Assembly: GCA_045226335.1 (NCBI GenBank) | Contig: JBGVCH010000087.1 | Span: forward strand, 1-46,228 | DNA length: 46,228 bases | Direction of reading: 5' to 3' | Source: RUG11272 sp045226335 | GTDB lineage: Bacteria > Bacillota > Clostridia > Christensenellales > Aristaeellaceae | Part shown: piece after piece, positions 33,125-41,236 of the stretch | Layout: every line of letters starts with the position of its first letter | Position numbering within the stretch: the first letter of the stretch is position 1 | Notes under the pieces: generated by a model | What the model was told of the DNA's origin: nothing | The model's input: the letters and a program-made list of their open reading frames with translations, nothing else | Database searches by the model: none | Made by a program: the position numbers and the translations under genes

Positions 33125-33427
33125 ATGATAAAAATGTATGACCATTATGGTGGTAATGCTAGCCAAATCATGTCATTCGTTGTCTACCCGGAACTCATTG
33201 ACGATATGTTGCAAATCTCTCCAAGTGTATTCGGATGGGCATATGGTTGGAATCTGAGAAGGCCTGAGGACTTTGCGTTTTTTCGTGCTGACGGTTCTGC
33301 ATTTTTCCACTCGAGGATTCATGAAGGGTTTTGCTATCTAGAGCCCCGGGAAGATGAAGCTGTCGATAGTATTATTCAGGATCTTAGGTGGAAAGAAGAA
33401 TCTGATTCAACAATGGCACAGTTTTAG
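33125..33427 (+). CDS. Small protein of unknown function, immunity-protein-like pattern
   Basis: 100 residues from ATG 33125 (ATG 33134 is also possible); no strong ribosome binding site. The pattern VFGWAYGWNLRRPEDFAFF, then FFHSRIHEGFCYLEP is reminiscent of small single-domain proteins found as immunity partners or orphans in gut Clostridia, but no family can be named with confidence. No toxin gene is adjacent in this window. The open frame extends upstream to 32747 in antiphase with the 32719 gene; that part is considered non-coding. DNA here is A/T-rich, unlike the operon that follows. Confidence 0.45.
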   Translation: MIKMYDHYGGNASQIMSFVVYPELIDDMLQISPSVFGWAYGWNLRRPEDFAFFRADGSAFFHSRIHEGFCYLEPREDEAVDSIIQDLRWKEESDSTMAQF

Positions 33428-33854
33428 GATCGGTTCACCAGGTTTGTGATGGAGTATCTCCATTCGTCCGATCCATCAGATCATTCACAGGGATGGATAC
33501 GCATCATACAGTTGTACATCCATGATCCAATCCAGCAAGTAACTGAGTTTTACAAAATCCTGCACGAATATGGCCATCGTTTTCTTCAACAATGATGAAC
33601 GGGCCTGTCCCCCTATAACCAGGCAGGCTGTATCACCGGAATACCGGCATTGAGAACCCTTCCACGATCGCCGGCCCAGAGCATTGCCCTCTCTTCCCCA
33701 CCATCGCACAAACCGACAGACCGCACGGGCCACCGATTGACAACCGATAAACGTATGGTGTATAATTTCCGCATCCCGAAAGGATCATCAACAGAAGACA
33801 AGCCGGACCGCGAATCCGGCAGAGCATACCCGTCTTCCGGAGGCTTCGGAACGA
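33428..33854. other. Intergenic boundary between the island and the ligase operon
   Basis: 427 bases without a credible gene. The left part is A/T-rich like the island and the right part is GC-rich. It contains the promoter at 33737-33766 and a leader of about 80 bases. No riboswitch, attenuator or att-like repeat was recognised. Confidence 0.6.
33737..33766 (+). promoter_or_regulatory. Strong sigma-A promoter of the ligase-exporter operon
   Basis: A perfect TTGACA (33737-33742) and a perfect TATAAT (33761-33766) are 18 bases apart, with TG directly before the -10 box. It lies 88 bases before the first gene. No clear operator palindrome overlaps it, so expression may be constitutive. Confidence 0.8.
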
Positions 33855-35522
33855 ATGAACGACACGAACACAACCGTTTACAGGGCAATCCTTGACGCCA
33901 ACAGGAACCGGCTTGACGCGCCCGCGCTGCTGGCCGGCGGGGAGACGGTGTCCTATGCCGAGCTGTTTGGGATGGCGGACAAGGCGGCGGATATCCTCGC
34001 CACGGCCGGCGCGAAGGCGGGCGACCTGATCCTCGCCCAGATCCACGGGACGCCCGAATCGGCCGCCCTGCTGCTCGCCGCCAGCAAGATCGGCGTTACC
34101 GTGATGATGCTCAATCAGCGGACCAGCGAACAGACGCTGGCGACGCTGGTGGAGCATTTTGACACCCGTTTTCTGTTTGTCATGGAGAAATTCTTCCTGA
34201 CCATCGCCGACTACTCTTTCATCAACGACGACAAAACGGTGGTCATCCTTCCGCTGAAGGCCGACCGGGCTGCCCCCGCCGGAAGCGCACCGGGCGCTTT
34301 TTCCAATATCATCAAGTGGAGCGGGTTCCTGAGGCTGCCGGCCGACATGAAAGCCCCGGAGGTGACCCACGGCCGGTATCCCATGAGCATATGCTCAACC
34401 TCCGGGAGTACGGGCGTCCCGAAGGGCATCGTGCAGACGAACCAAAGCTGCGTGGAGCTGATGCGGATCTTTGGTCCCGCTGTCTCCGGCTGGACCGAGA
34501 AGGACCTGTACGCCTGCGTATTTCCGTTTTTCCTGACCTCCGGACAGTCCTTCAACCTGTTTTTGCCCCTGTCGGCCGGCATGACGGTGCTGATCGACCC
34601 GGATTTGTCTTTAGAGGCCTTCTATGACGCCGTTGAGCGAACCGGTCCGACCATCACGCTGCTGGTCAAGTACAACTGGATCAGTATGATCCGAATCGCG
34701 GAGGAGCGGGGCGTCAGGCCGGATCTGTCCCGGCTCCGCATGGCCTACGCGGTCGGCGCGAAACTGACCGACGCGGAGCGGGAGAGAATCGACGGCTTCC
34801 TGTCCGAGTGCGGCGCTTCATGCCGGATCACCAGCCTGTTCGGGCTCTCCGAGACAAATTCCATCCTCGCAGGCGAGGCAAAAGGGGACGCCGGCTGGTA
34901 TTTCAGGCCGCTTGACGGCGTCCGGATCCTGTGCAGGTCAGAGCAGACCGGGGAGGCGCTCGGCCCTGGGCAGCGGGGGCGCCTGCTCTTCCGGACGCCA
35001 TGCCTGATGCAGGGCTATCTGCTGGACACCCGCATGACGGAAAAAGCCTTTGTGAAGGACGCCGACGGACAGACCTGGTTCGATACCGCGGACATCGGCT
35101 ATCTGACGGAAGACGGCGGTTTTGTCGTGGAGGGAAGGCAGGCCGACCTGTTCCGGTTCAACGGCAAAAGCGTCTATGTGTTCGAAGTCAAAAAGCTGCT
35201 GGAAGCCAGCCCTTGGGTCAGAACCTGCGAGGTTTACTTCAACCGCACCAAGGATGAACTGTGGGCCTACGTCGTGCCGGAGGAGACCTGCCTGATCCCC
35301 CGCGGAGGCGGGGATGAGGCGTGCCGAAAAAGGCAGGAGGAGACAGCCGGGCAACTGGAGGATGATCTGGTTTCCTCCGGGAAGATCGTGCTGTTCCCTG
35401 CCAAATATCGGTTTTTGGAAGCGATTCCGCTCACCAGAAGCGGAAAGCCCGATATCCTGGCCATGCTTGACATGGAGGGCTATATCGTCCCAGCGCATAA
35501 GAAAGGAGCAAGCAATCCATGA
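33855..35522 (+). CDS. Stand-alone AMP-forming adenylation enzyme (acyl/aminoacyl-AMP ligase)
   Basis: Activates a carboxylic acid with ATP as an acyl-adenylate. The 555 residues have the full two-domain ANL fold. The P-loop is STSGSTGVPKG (181-191), the A5 region is SLFGLSETNS, A7 is TADIGYLTEDGGF, the A8 hinge is EGRQADLFRFNG, and the A10 region LTRSGKPDI carries the catalytic Lys. The N-terminal part (LLAGGETVSYAELFGMADKAADIL) fits NRPS A-domains and acyl-CoA ligases. No carrier (PCP/ACP) or condensation domain is fused, so the product must go to CoA, a free amine, or a partner enzyme. A GGAGG site precedes ATG 33855. It is the first gene of a tight operon and overlaps the next gene by 4 bases. 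Substrate is unknown. Confidence 0.85.
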   Translation: MNDTNTTVYRAILDANRNRLDAPALLAGGETVSYAELFGMADKAADILATAGAKAGDLILAQIHGTPESAALLLAASKIGVTVMMLNQRTSEQTLATLVEHFDTRFLFVMEKFFLTIADYSFINDDKTVVILPLKADRAAPAGSAPGAFSNIIKWSGFLRLPADMKAPEVTHGRYPMSICSTSGSTGVPKGIVQTNQSCVELMRIFGPAVSGWTEKDLYACVFPFFLTSGQSFNLFLPLSAGMTVLIDPDLSLEAFYDAVERTGPTITLLVKYNWISMIRIAEERGVRPDLSRLRMAYAVGAKLTDAERERIDGFLSECGASCRITSLFGLSETNSILAGEAKGDAGWYFRPLDGVRILCRSEQTGEALGPGQRGRLLFRTPCLMQGYLLDTRMTEKAFVKDADGQTWFDTADIGYLTEDGGFVVEGRQADLFRFNGKSVYVFEVKKLLEASPWVRTCEVYFNRTKDELWAYVVPEETCLIPRGGGDEACRKRQEETAGQLEDDLVSSGKIVLFPAKYRFLEAIPLTRSGKPDILAMLDMEGYIVPAHKKGASNP

Positions 35523-36832
35523 AAATTGTCTTTTACACATCGTTTTCCAGCGAGCGGATGGCACAGGGCTACACGACGGAGTACCTTCCGTCCGCCACGG
35601 ATCTGTGGGAAGGGGTCCTGAAAGCCTTTCCGGAGGATGACATCACCGTCCTGTGCAGCGCCACGGAGATCGACCAGGTCCCCGCGGAGTCGGCGCATGT
35701 CCATTTCAGGCCCATCGCCCTGGAAGACTCGATCGCCGGGATCGCCGACGCGATCGAAGCCTGCCGCCCCGACGTCGCGGTGGCGGTATCCAGAAGCGCG
35801 TATCCCTTCGACTGGAATCCCATCAAGGATTCGATGATCACAGAGGAGCTTGAGCGCAGGGGGATCCGAGCGCTGGCCCACCCCACCTTCTTCTCCGTCG
35901 CCTGCGCCGACAAGTGGAGATCGAATCTGCTGATGCGGGTGGCCAGGCTGCCCGTGCTTCAGTCGGTCTACGTGGATATGAATATGTTCTGGTGCGAGAA
36001 GACCATGGACTCGGTCTCGGTGAACATCTACCGGGAATACATCGAGCAGCGCCTGCGCCAGCTCTCCTATCCGGTCATCGTCAAGGGAATCTTCGGGACA
36101 GGCGGCAAGATGATTACCTGCGACAGCTTCGAGGCGCTGCACGAGTTCCTGATGAACGGCCATCCGGACTCGCAGGACTACTATGTCGAAGAAAAGGCCG
36201 AGGGGGAAGAGCTGGGCGTCGAAATCTACGGACAGGACGGGCACTATGAAATCGGGCCCTTCCTCTACCTGAACACCGAGAAAAAGGGATACGACTTTTT
36301 CAAGCAAAACCTGAAGTTTGGCCCGGTGACGGATCCAAAGTATGGGCTGGACGAGCTGCGGGAGAAGCTGTATGCCTTTGCCCGGGCGGCCCGGCTGTGC
36401 GGCGGCATGGAGATCGACCTGATCTACCGGGACGGCCTCTGCTACCTGATCGACCTAAACCCGAGGTGGTCCGGGCTCTCAAAGCTCTCCTTCGCCTGTG
36501 CGGGGACGGATCCCATGCGGGCCTACGCGGATCTTGCGCACGGCAAAAAGGTGTACAGGACAGCATTCAGACCCCACATCAGCTTCCGGATTTCGGTGGC
36601 GGATGACCGGCAGGAGCAGGCGCTCCGGCAATGCCCGCACGTGATCGCCATGACGCTCCGAAAGCCCGTTCCGCAGGGCGGCAAACCGGGCACGGCCAAG
36701 GTCATCTACGGCGGTTTCGATACGGTGGCGGAATTGATCGCGGGGGTGAAGGCCGATCTGGCGGCTTTCCCGGAGGACTATGTCGCCGGCATCGCGGAAA
36801 AGCTTGAAACTCAGTGGATTCAACAGGAGTGA
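35519..36832 (+). CDS. ATP-grasp ligase (carboxylate-amine ligase type)
   Basis: Predicted to form an amide bond through an acyl-phosphate. The 437 residues begin with a pre-ATP-grasp Rossmann-like domain (1-120; MKIVFYTSFSSERM, PDVAVAVSRSAYP). The ATP-grasp fold follows: YPVIVKGIFGTGGKMI as the Lys/Gly-rich loop, YYVEEKAEGEELGVEIYG, and the metal-site GGMEIDLIYRDGLCYLIDLNPRWSG with Glu and Asn in the expected places. A C-terminal extension of about 90 residues remains. Similar proteins join amino acids or acids in small natural products, but relatives also include carbamoyl-phosphate-synthase-like enzymes. AAAGGAG lies before ATG 35519, which overlaps the previous stop (ATGA), so translation is coupled to the adenylation enzyme. 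Confidence 0.8.
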   Translation: MKIVFYTSFSSERMAQGYTTEYLPSATDLWEGVLKAFPEDDITVLCSATEIDQVPAESAHVHFRPIALEDSIAGIADAIEACRPDVAVAVSRSAYPFDWNPIKDSMITEELERRGIRALAHPTFFSVACADKWRSNLLMRVARLPVLQSVYVDMNMFWCEKTMDSVSVNIYREYIEQRLRQLSYPVIVKGIFGTGGKMITCDSFEALHEFLMNGHPDSQDYYVEEKAEGEELGVEIYGQDGHYEIGPFLYLNTEKKGYDFFKQNLKFGPVTDPKYGLDELREKLYAFARAARLCGGMEIDLIYRDGLCYLIDLNPRWSGLSKLSFACAGTDPMRAYADLAHGKKVYRTAFRPHISFRISVADDRQEQALRQCPHVIAMTLRKPVPQGGKPGTAKVIYGGFDTVAELIAGVKADLAAFPEDYVAGIAEKLETQWIQQE

Positions 36833-36856
36833 ACCGGCAGAGAAGGAGATGATTGC

Positions 36857-37747
36857 ATGGTGATCTGGGGACTGTTGGGAAACGTGGACCAGGAAATCGA
36901 AAAAAGAGGAATGGACTTCTATGACAAGGCGTATGAAACGGGCATCCCAGGCGTTGAGCTCCGGCTGATCCTGCTGGATTATCTCGAGATCGACGCGGAA
37001 TGCGGGAAACCCCTGAGCGTGCGCTACAAGGGCTCGGATCTGCCGCTCCCGGATTACTTCTGGAGCATGATCACCAACACGGATTCCCTCATCGTGGAGA
37101 AGCTGCTGGTCCGGGCCGGGGTCAAATCGATCCTGGACCTGGCCGAGTTTGACGCCGCCCGCAGCAAGGTGCTGACCTACGAGCGCCTCGCCGCGGCGGG
37201 AGTGCCGTTCCCGAAGACAAGGCTGTTCTTCCGGCACACCGGCTTCTCCGACGTCAGCGGGGAGCTGGGCCTTCCCTTTGTCGTCAAGCCGGACGACGGT
37301 TACGCCGGGATCGGCGTGGCGCTGATCCGCAGCGAGGAAGACTGGCTTGCCTATCAGAAAACGATGCAGCAGGGCGTTCCTTACATGGCGCAGGAGTACA
37401 TCTCCACGTCGAAGGGACGGGATTGCAGGGTCGTCATGATGGGCGACCGGTTCATCTATTCCGTCATCCGTCAGGCGGGCGACCCGGAGGAGTTCCGGTC
37501 CAACACCCACAGAGGGGGAAGCTCGACCTTCACGACGCCGGACGAGAAAGCCCTGGAGATCGCAAGGGCCGCTTCCCTCAGCTTCCAGCTCCCTGTCCTC
37601 GCCGTCGATCTTCTCTACGCCGGAGACGGCTACAAGGTGGCGGAGGTCAACGCGTTCCCCGGCGTTCCGGGCAAGTTCAGGGGACAGATCCTGCAGGGCG
37701 TGATCGCCTTCTTCAACAGCCGGATAAAAAAGCACGCGGAAGGTTGA
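36857..37747 (+). CDS. RimK-like ATP-grasp ligase
   Basis: A second and different ATP-grasp enzyme, 296 residues, of the RimK/LysX/glutathione-synthetase-like group that couples an amino acid or peptide C-terminus to an amine. It shows the lid helix SKVLTYERLAAAGVPFPKT, the ATP loop LPFVVKPDDGYAGIGV, YMAQEYISTSKGRDCRVVMMGD, and the metal site AVDLLYAGDGYKVAEVNAFPG. Apart from the ATP-grasp fold it shares little with its neighbour, so the two probably add different building blocks. AAGGAG is 9 bases before ATG 36857. It lies 24 bases after the previous gene and only 4 before the first exporter gene. Confidence 0.8.
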   Translation: MVIWGLLGNVDQEIEKRGMDFYDKAYETGIPGVELRLILLDYLEIDAECGKPLSVRYKGSDLPLPDYFWSMITNTDSLIVEKLLVRAGVKSILDLAEFDAARSKVLTYERLAAAGVPFPKTRLFFRHTGFSDVSGELGLPFVVKPDDGYAGIGVALIRSEEDWLAYQKTMQQGVPYMAQEYISTSKGRDCRVVMMGDRFIYSVIRQAGDPEEFRSNTHRGGSSTFTTPDEKALEIARAASLSFQLPVLAVDLLYAGDGYKVAEVNAFPGVPGKFRGQILQGVIAFFNSRIKKHAEG

Positions 37748-37751
37748 GGCT

Positions 37752-39503
37752 ATGGTTTCGTTCCTGTGGAAATACCTGAAGAGACACCTTCCCGCGCTGG
37801 CAGCCAACGCGCTGCTCATCTGCGTGCAGACCTATCTCCTGGTCATCGTCCTCATGGGCCAGATGAAGGACATCATCAACCTGGGGGTTGAGGCCGGAGA
37901 CATGGATTACATCCTCTCCGCGGGCCTGCGCATGCTCCTGATCATCCTGGCCATCGGCGCCTGCACCGTCGGCTACTCCTACCTCAGCGCCGCCCTCACG
38001 GCCGACGTGGTCGGAAGCATCCGGACAGATCTCAGCCATCGGATCCTGGAGCTGTCGCTGAAGGATTTCGGGCGCTTCGGGGGCGGAAGCCTGCGCTCCA
38101 GGGTGACCTCGGACACCATCTCCATCCAGCTTTTGCTGATCAACCTGCTCCGCTTCGGCTGCACCATCCCCATCGTGCTCCTGTGCATGCTGGCGGTGAT
38201 CGCGAAGATCAGTCTCCGTTTGTTTGTCCCGCTGGCGGCGGCCTTTTCCCTGATCTCCCTGTTCCTGTTCCGGTTCGGCAGCCGGGCGAGGCCCCGCTAC
38301 AAGGCGCTGAGCGGCACGCTGGACGAGATCAACCAGGCCGTGGGTGAAAACCTGCAGGGCGTCCGCACGATCCGCGCCTTCCGCACCCAGCAGGCGGAGC
38401 TGGACAAGCTCACCGCCCTGAACGAAAAGGGCAGGGCGCAATCTATCCGCGCGGGCTTCGCCACGCTGTGGCTCTCGCCGGTCTCCCTGCTGGCGATGAA
38501 CTGGTGCACCGTGCTGATCTACGTTCTGGGAACGCAGGAGATCAGAAACAGGATGCTCTCGCTGGGAAGCCTGCTTCTGCTGTTCCAGTACATTGGGTAT
38601 TTCATCAGCTGCCTCTCCATCATTCCGACCCTGGTCAACGTTGTGCCGAGGGCTTCCGTGGCCGTCAGGCGGATCCGGGAACTGACGGATCTGGAAAGCG
38701 GCACCGGCTGTGGCGGTGCGGATCCGTCCTGCACGATAACCGGCGGCGCGGTGTCCTTTTCCCGCGTCTGCTTCGGATACAGCGGCGGGAAAAACGTGAT
38801 CGACGACGTGAGCTTTGAAGCCGCGGCCGGGCGGGTCACGGCGCTCACCGGCGCCACCGGCAGCGGCAAGACGACGCTGCTCAATCTTTTGGAAGGGCTG
38901 TACCGGAAGGATTCGGGATGCATTGAACTGGACGGCAGACCGGTGGAGGATTTCACGGACGAAAACCTCCGGGCCGGGATGTCCTATTGCCTGCAGAAAT
39001 GTCCGGTCTTTCAGGCCACGGTGAAAGAGAACATCCTGGCCGGAAGCCCTCTGGACGAGGAACGTCTGCGGCGCGTGATGGCGGTGTCCTGCTTCGACGA
39101 GGTGGCGGACGGGCTGCCCGAAGGCCTGGATACCGTGATGGCGTATGAGGGGATGAACCTTTCGGGCGGGCAGAGGCAGCGGCTGAACATCGCGCGCTGC
39201 CTCTACCGGGACGTGCCCGTCTATCTGTTTGACGACAGTTTTTCCGCCCTGGACCCCAAGACCGAAAAGAAAGTCCGGGAGGACGTGTTCGACTTTCTGC
39301 GGGGGAAAACGGTGCTGATCGTGGCCCAGAAGATCGCCTCGGTGCAGCACGCGGACCGCATCATCCTGCTCGACGACGGCCGGATCTCGGCCCAGGGCAC
39401 CCATGAGGAGCTGCTGCAGACAAGCCCACTCTATCAGAGTATACTCGAAACGCAGGTGTACAGTGATGAAGAAAGAATCTCTCGCAAGACGAATCCGGTC
39501 TGA
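37752..39503 (+). CDS. ABC exporter subunit with a degenerate ATPase site
   Basis: Half-transporter of the type IV (ABCB-like) exporter fold: six membrane helices (about 1-310) and a nucleotide-binding domain. Walker A is GATGSGKTT (367-375), the Q-loop region is SYCLQKCPV, the signature is LSGGQRQR (from 470), and Walker B is VYLFDDSF (490-497). In Walker B the catalytic Glu is replaced by Asp495, the hallmark of the weak site in heterodimeric exporters. The partner is the next gene, which overlaps by 38 bases and carries the standard sequence. It most likely exports the product of the two ATP-grasp and two adenylating enzymes in the same operon; the cargo is inferred from context only. Confidence 0.9.
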   Translation: MVSFLWKYLKRHLPALAANALLICVQTYLLVIVLMGQMKDIINLGVEAGDMDYILSAGLRMLLIILAIGACTVGYSYLSAALTADVVGSIRTDLSHRILELSLKDFGRFGGGSLRSRVTSDTISIQLLLINLLRFGCTIPIVLLCMLAVIAKISLRLFVPLAAAFSLISLFLFRFGSRARPRYKALSGTLDEINQAVGENLQGVRTIRAFRTQQAELDKLTALNEKGRAQSIRAGFATLWLSPVSLLAMNWCTVLIYVLGTQEIRNRMLSLGSLLLLFQYIGYFISCLSIIPTLVNVVPRASVAVRRIRELTDLESGTGCGGADPSCTITGGAVSFSRVCFGYSGGKNVIDDVSFEAAAGRVTALTGATGSGKTTLLNLLEGLYRKDSGCIELDGRPVEDFTDENLRAGMSYCLQKCPVFQATVKENILAGSPLDEERLRRVMAVSCFDEVADGLPEGLDTVMAYEGMNLSGGQRQRLNIARCLYRDVPVYLFDDSFSALDPKTEKKVREDVFDFLRGKTVLIVAQKIASVQHADRIILLDDGRISAQGTHEELLQTSPLYQSILETQVYSDEERISRKTNPV

Positions 39504-41217
39504 TCTCAGGGGCCGGTCCGGGGCGATCTTTCTCTCCGCGCTCCTGCTGCTTGCCGGCAATTTCTGCATGGCCAGGATCCCGGTGCTGTCCGGCCGGATC
39601 ACCGACGGGATCGCCGGCGCCGCCCGGAGCGGAGACTGGGACGCGCTGCGGCTGGCCGGGCCGTGCGTCACGCTGATGCTCTTTTACCTGTTCGGCCATG
39701 GCGTGGGGATCCTGTCCAACACAACGCTGATGTACGTTTCCCAGGACATGATCCTGAAGCTGAGGAAACGGGCGGAGGAGAAGATCAACCGGCTGAGCAT
39801 CTCCTACCTTGACACGCATCCACAGGGGGATATCCTCTCCAGGGTCACGGGCGATATTCAGTCGTTTTCGGGCATGCTCGACCCCACGATCCCGGAGCTG
39901 TTCAGCCAGTCCGTCCTGCTACTTGCGGTGGCCGCGGGCATGATCCTGACGGATTGGCGCCTTGCCGCCATCTACATGGTCATGCTGCCGCTGAACTTTC
40001 TGATCGTCCGTTTCATCTCCCGGAAGACCAAAAAGCTGTTCACCGCCCAGCGGCAGGCGGACAGCGAGCTCAATTCGGCGCTGATGGACATCATGGCAAC
40101 GCACGCCGCGGTCAAAGTGTACGGCTGCGAAGCTCAGCGGCGGGAGAAACTCGGGAAACTGATCAAAAGGAACCGGGACGCGTTTGTCTCCTCGCGCTTT
40201 TACTCGGGCTTCCTGATCCCCGTCAGCATCCTGATGAACAACCTGGCCTACACGGCCCTGTGCGTGGCCGGAGGCGTCATGCTGCTAAACGGCTCGCTGA
40301 CCCTTGGCGCTTTCCAGGCCTTCCTGCTCTTCGGGAATATGCTCCAGTCCCCCCTGCAGTCGTTCTCCACCTCCATCGTGAACCTCCAGTTCGGGCTGGC
40401 CGCGGCGGTCCGGGTGTATGAATTCCTGGACGAGCCCGAGGAGGCGTCGGAGCCGGCGCCCCGGGATGTCCAAACGGCAAAGCCCGTGGCGACGTCCGGC
40501 GCGGTGGCCTTCTCCCACGTGGCCTTTTCCTATCACAGCGATCAGCCGCTGATGAGGGACGTAACCTTTGCGGTCCGCCCCGGGGAGAAGGTGGCCATCG
40601 TGGGGCCCTCAGGCGCGGGCAAAACGACCCTGGTGAATCTGCTGATGCGCTTTTACGACATCTCCGGCGGGCAGATCCTGCTGGATGGCCGGGATATCGC
40701 CGAGATGAGCCGGGACGAGGTCCGGTCCAGATTCTGCATGGTCCTGCAGGATTCCTGGATCTTCACGGGCACCATCGCGGAGAACATCGCCTACGGGAGA
40801 GCGGGCGCGTCCAGGGAGGACATCGAGCGGGCCGCCCGCCTCACCCACTGCGATTCCTTCATCGCAAAGCTTCCGGACGGGTATGACACAGTGATCAGCC
40901 AGGAGAGTTCGGCGCTTTCCTCCGGAGAGAAGCAGCTTCTGTCCATCGCCCGGGCCGCCATGGCGGATCCGGACATCCTGATCCTGGACGAGGCGACCTC
41001 ACAGGTGGACACGCGCACGGAAGTGCTGATCACCAGAGCGATGGACACCATCACCGACAACCGGACGAGCTTTGTGATCGCACACAGACTGTATACCATC
41101 AAGAACGCGGACAAGATCCTGTTCATGCACGGCGGCGACATCGTGGAGACCGGGACGCACGGGGAACTCATGGCGTTGAACGGCCGGTACGCGGAGATGT
41201 ACAGGAGTATGGTTTAG
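39466..41217 (+). CDS. ABC exporter subunit, catalytic partner
   Basis: Second half of the heterodimeric exporter, 583 residues from ATG 39466. There are six membrane helices (about 15-320) with the coupling-region pattern YLDTHPQGDILSRVTGDIQ. The nucleotide-binding domain has Walker A GPSGAGKTT (from 380), the signature LSSGEKQL (near 484, a slight variant of LSGGQ), and Walker B LILDEATS with the catalytic Glu509. No peptidase C39 domain is present at the N-terminus of either half, so a bacteriocin with a double-Gly leader is unlikely as cargo. It overlaps the previous gene by 38 bases and precedes the GH3 gene by 19. Confidence 0.9.
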   Translation: MKKESLARRIRSDLRGRSGAIFLSALLLLAGNFCMARIPVLSGRITDGIAGAARSGDWDALRLAGPCVTLMLFYLFGHGVGILSNTTLMYVSQDMILKLRKRAEEKINRLSISYLDTHPQGDILSRVTGDIQSFSGMLDPTIPELFSQSVLLLAVAAGMILTDWRLAAIYMVMLPLNFLIVRFISRKTKKLFTAQRQADSELNSALMDIMATHAAVKVYGCEAQRREKLGKLIKRNRDAFVSSRFYSGFLIPVSILMNNLAYTALCVAGGVMLLNGSLTLGAFQAFLLFGNMLQSPLQSFSTSIVNLQFGLAAAVRVYEFLDEPEEASEPAPRDVQTAKPVATSGAVAFSHVAFSYHSDQPLMRDVTFAVRPGEKVAIVGPSGAGKTTLVNLLMRFYDISGGQILLDGRDIAEMSRDEVRSRFCMVLQDSWIFTGTIAENIAYGRAGASREDIERAARLTHCDSFIAKLPDGYDTVISQESSALSSGEKQLLSIARAAMADPDILILDEATSQVDTRTEVLITRAMDTITDNRTSFVIAHRLYTIKNADKILFMHGGDIVETGTHGELMALNGRYAEMYRSMV

Positions 41218-41236
41218 ACCAGCGCAAGGTGATAGC

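Noticed and set aside
37713..39671. 652-codon minus-strand frame opposite the ABC exporter genes
   Set aside because: Antisense shadow; no motifs or ribosome binding site.
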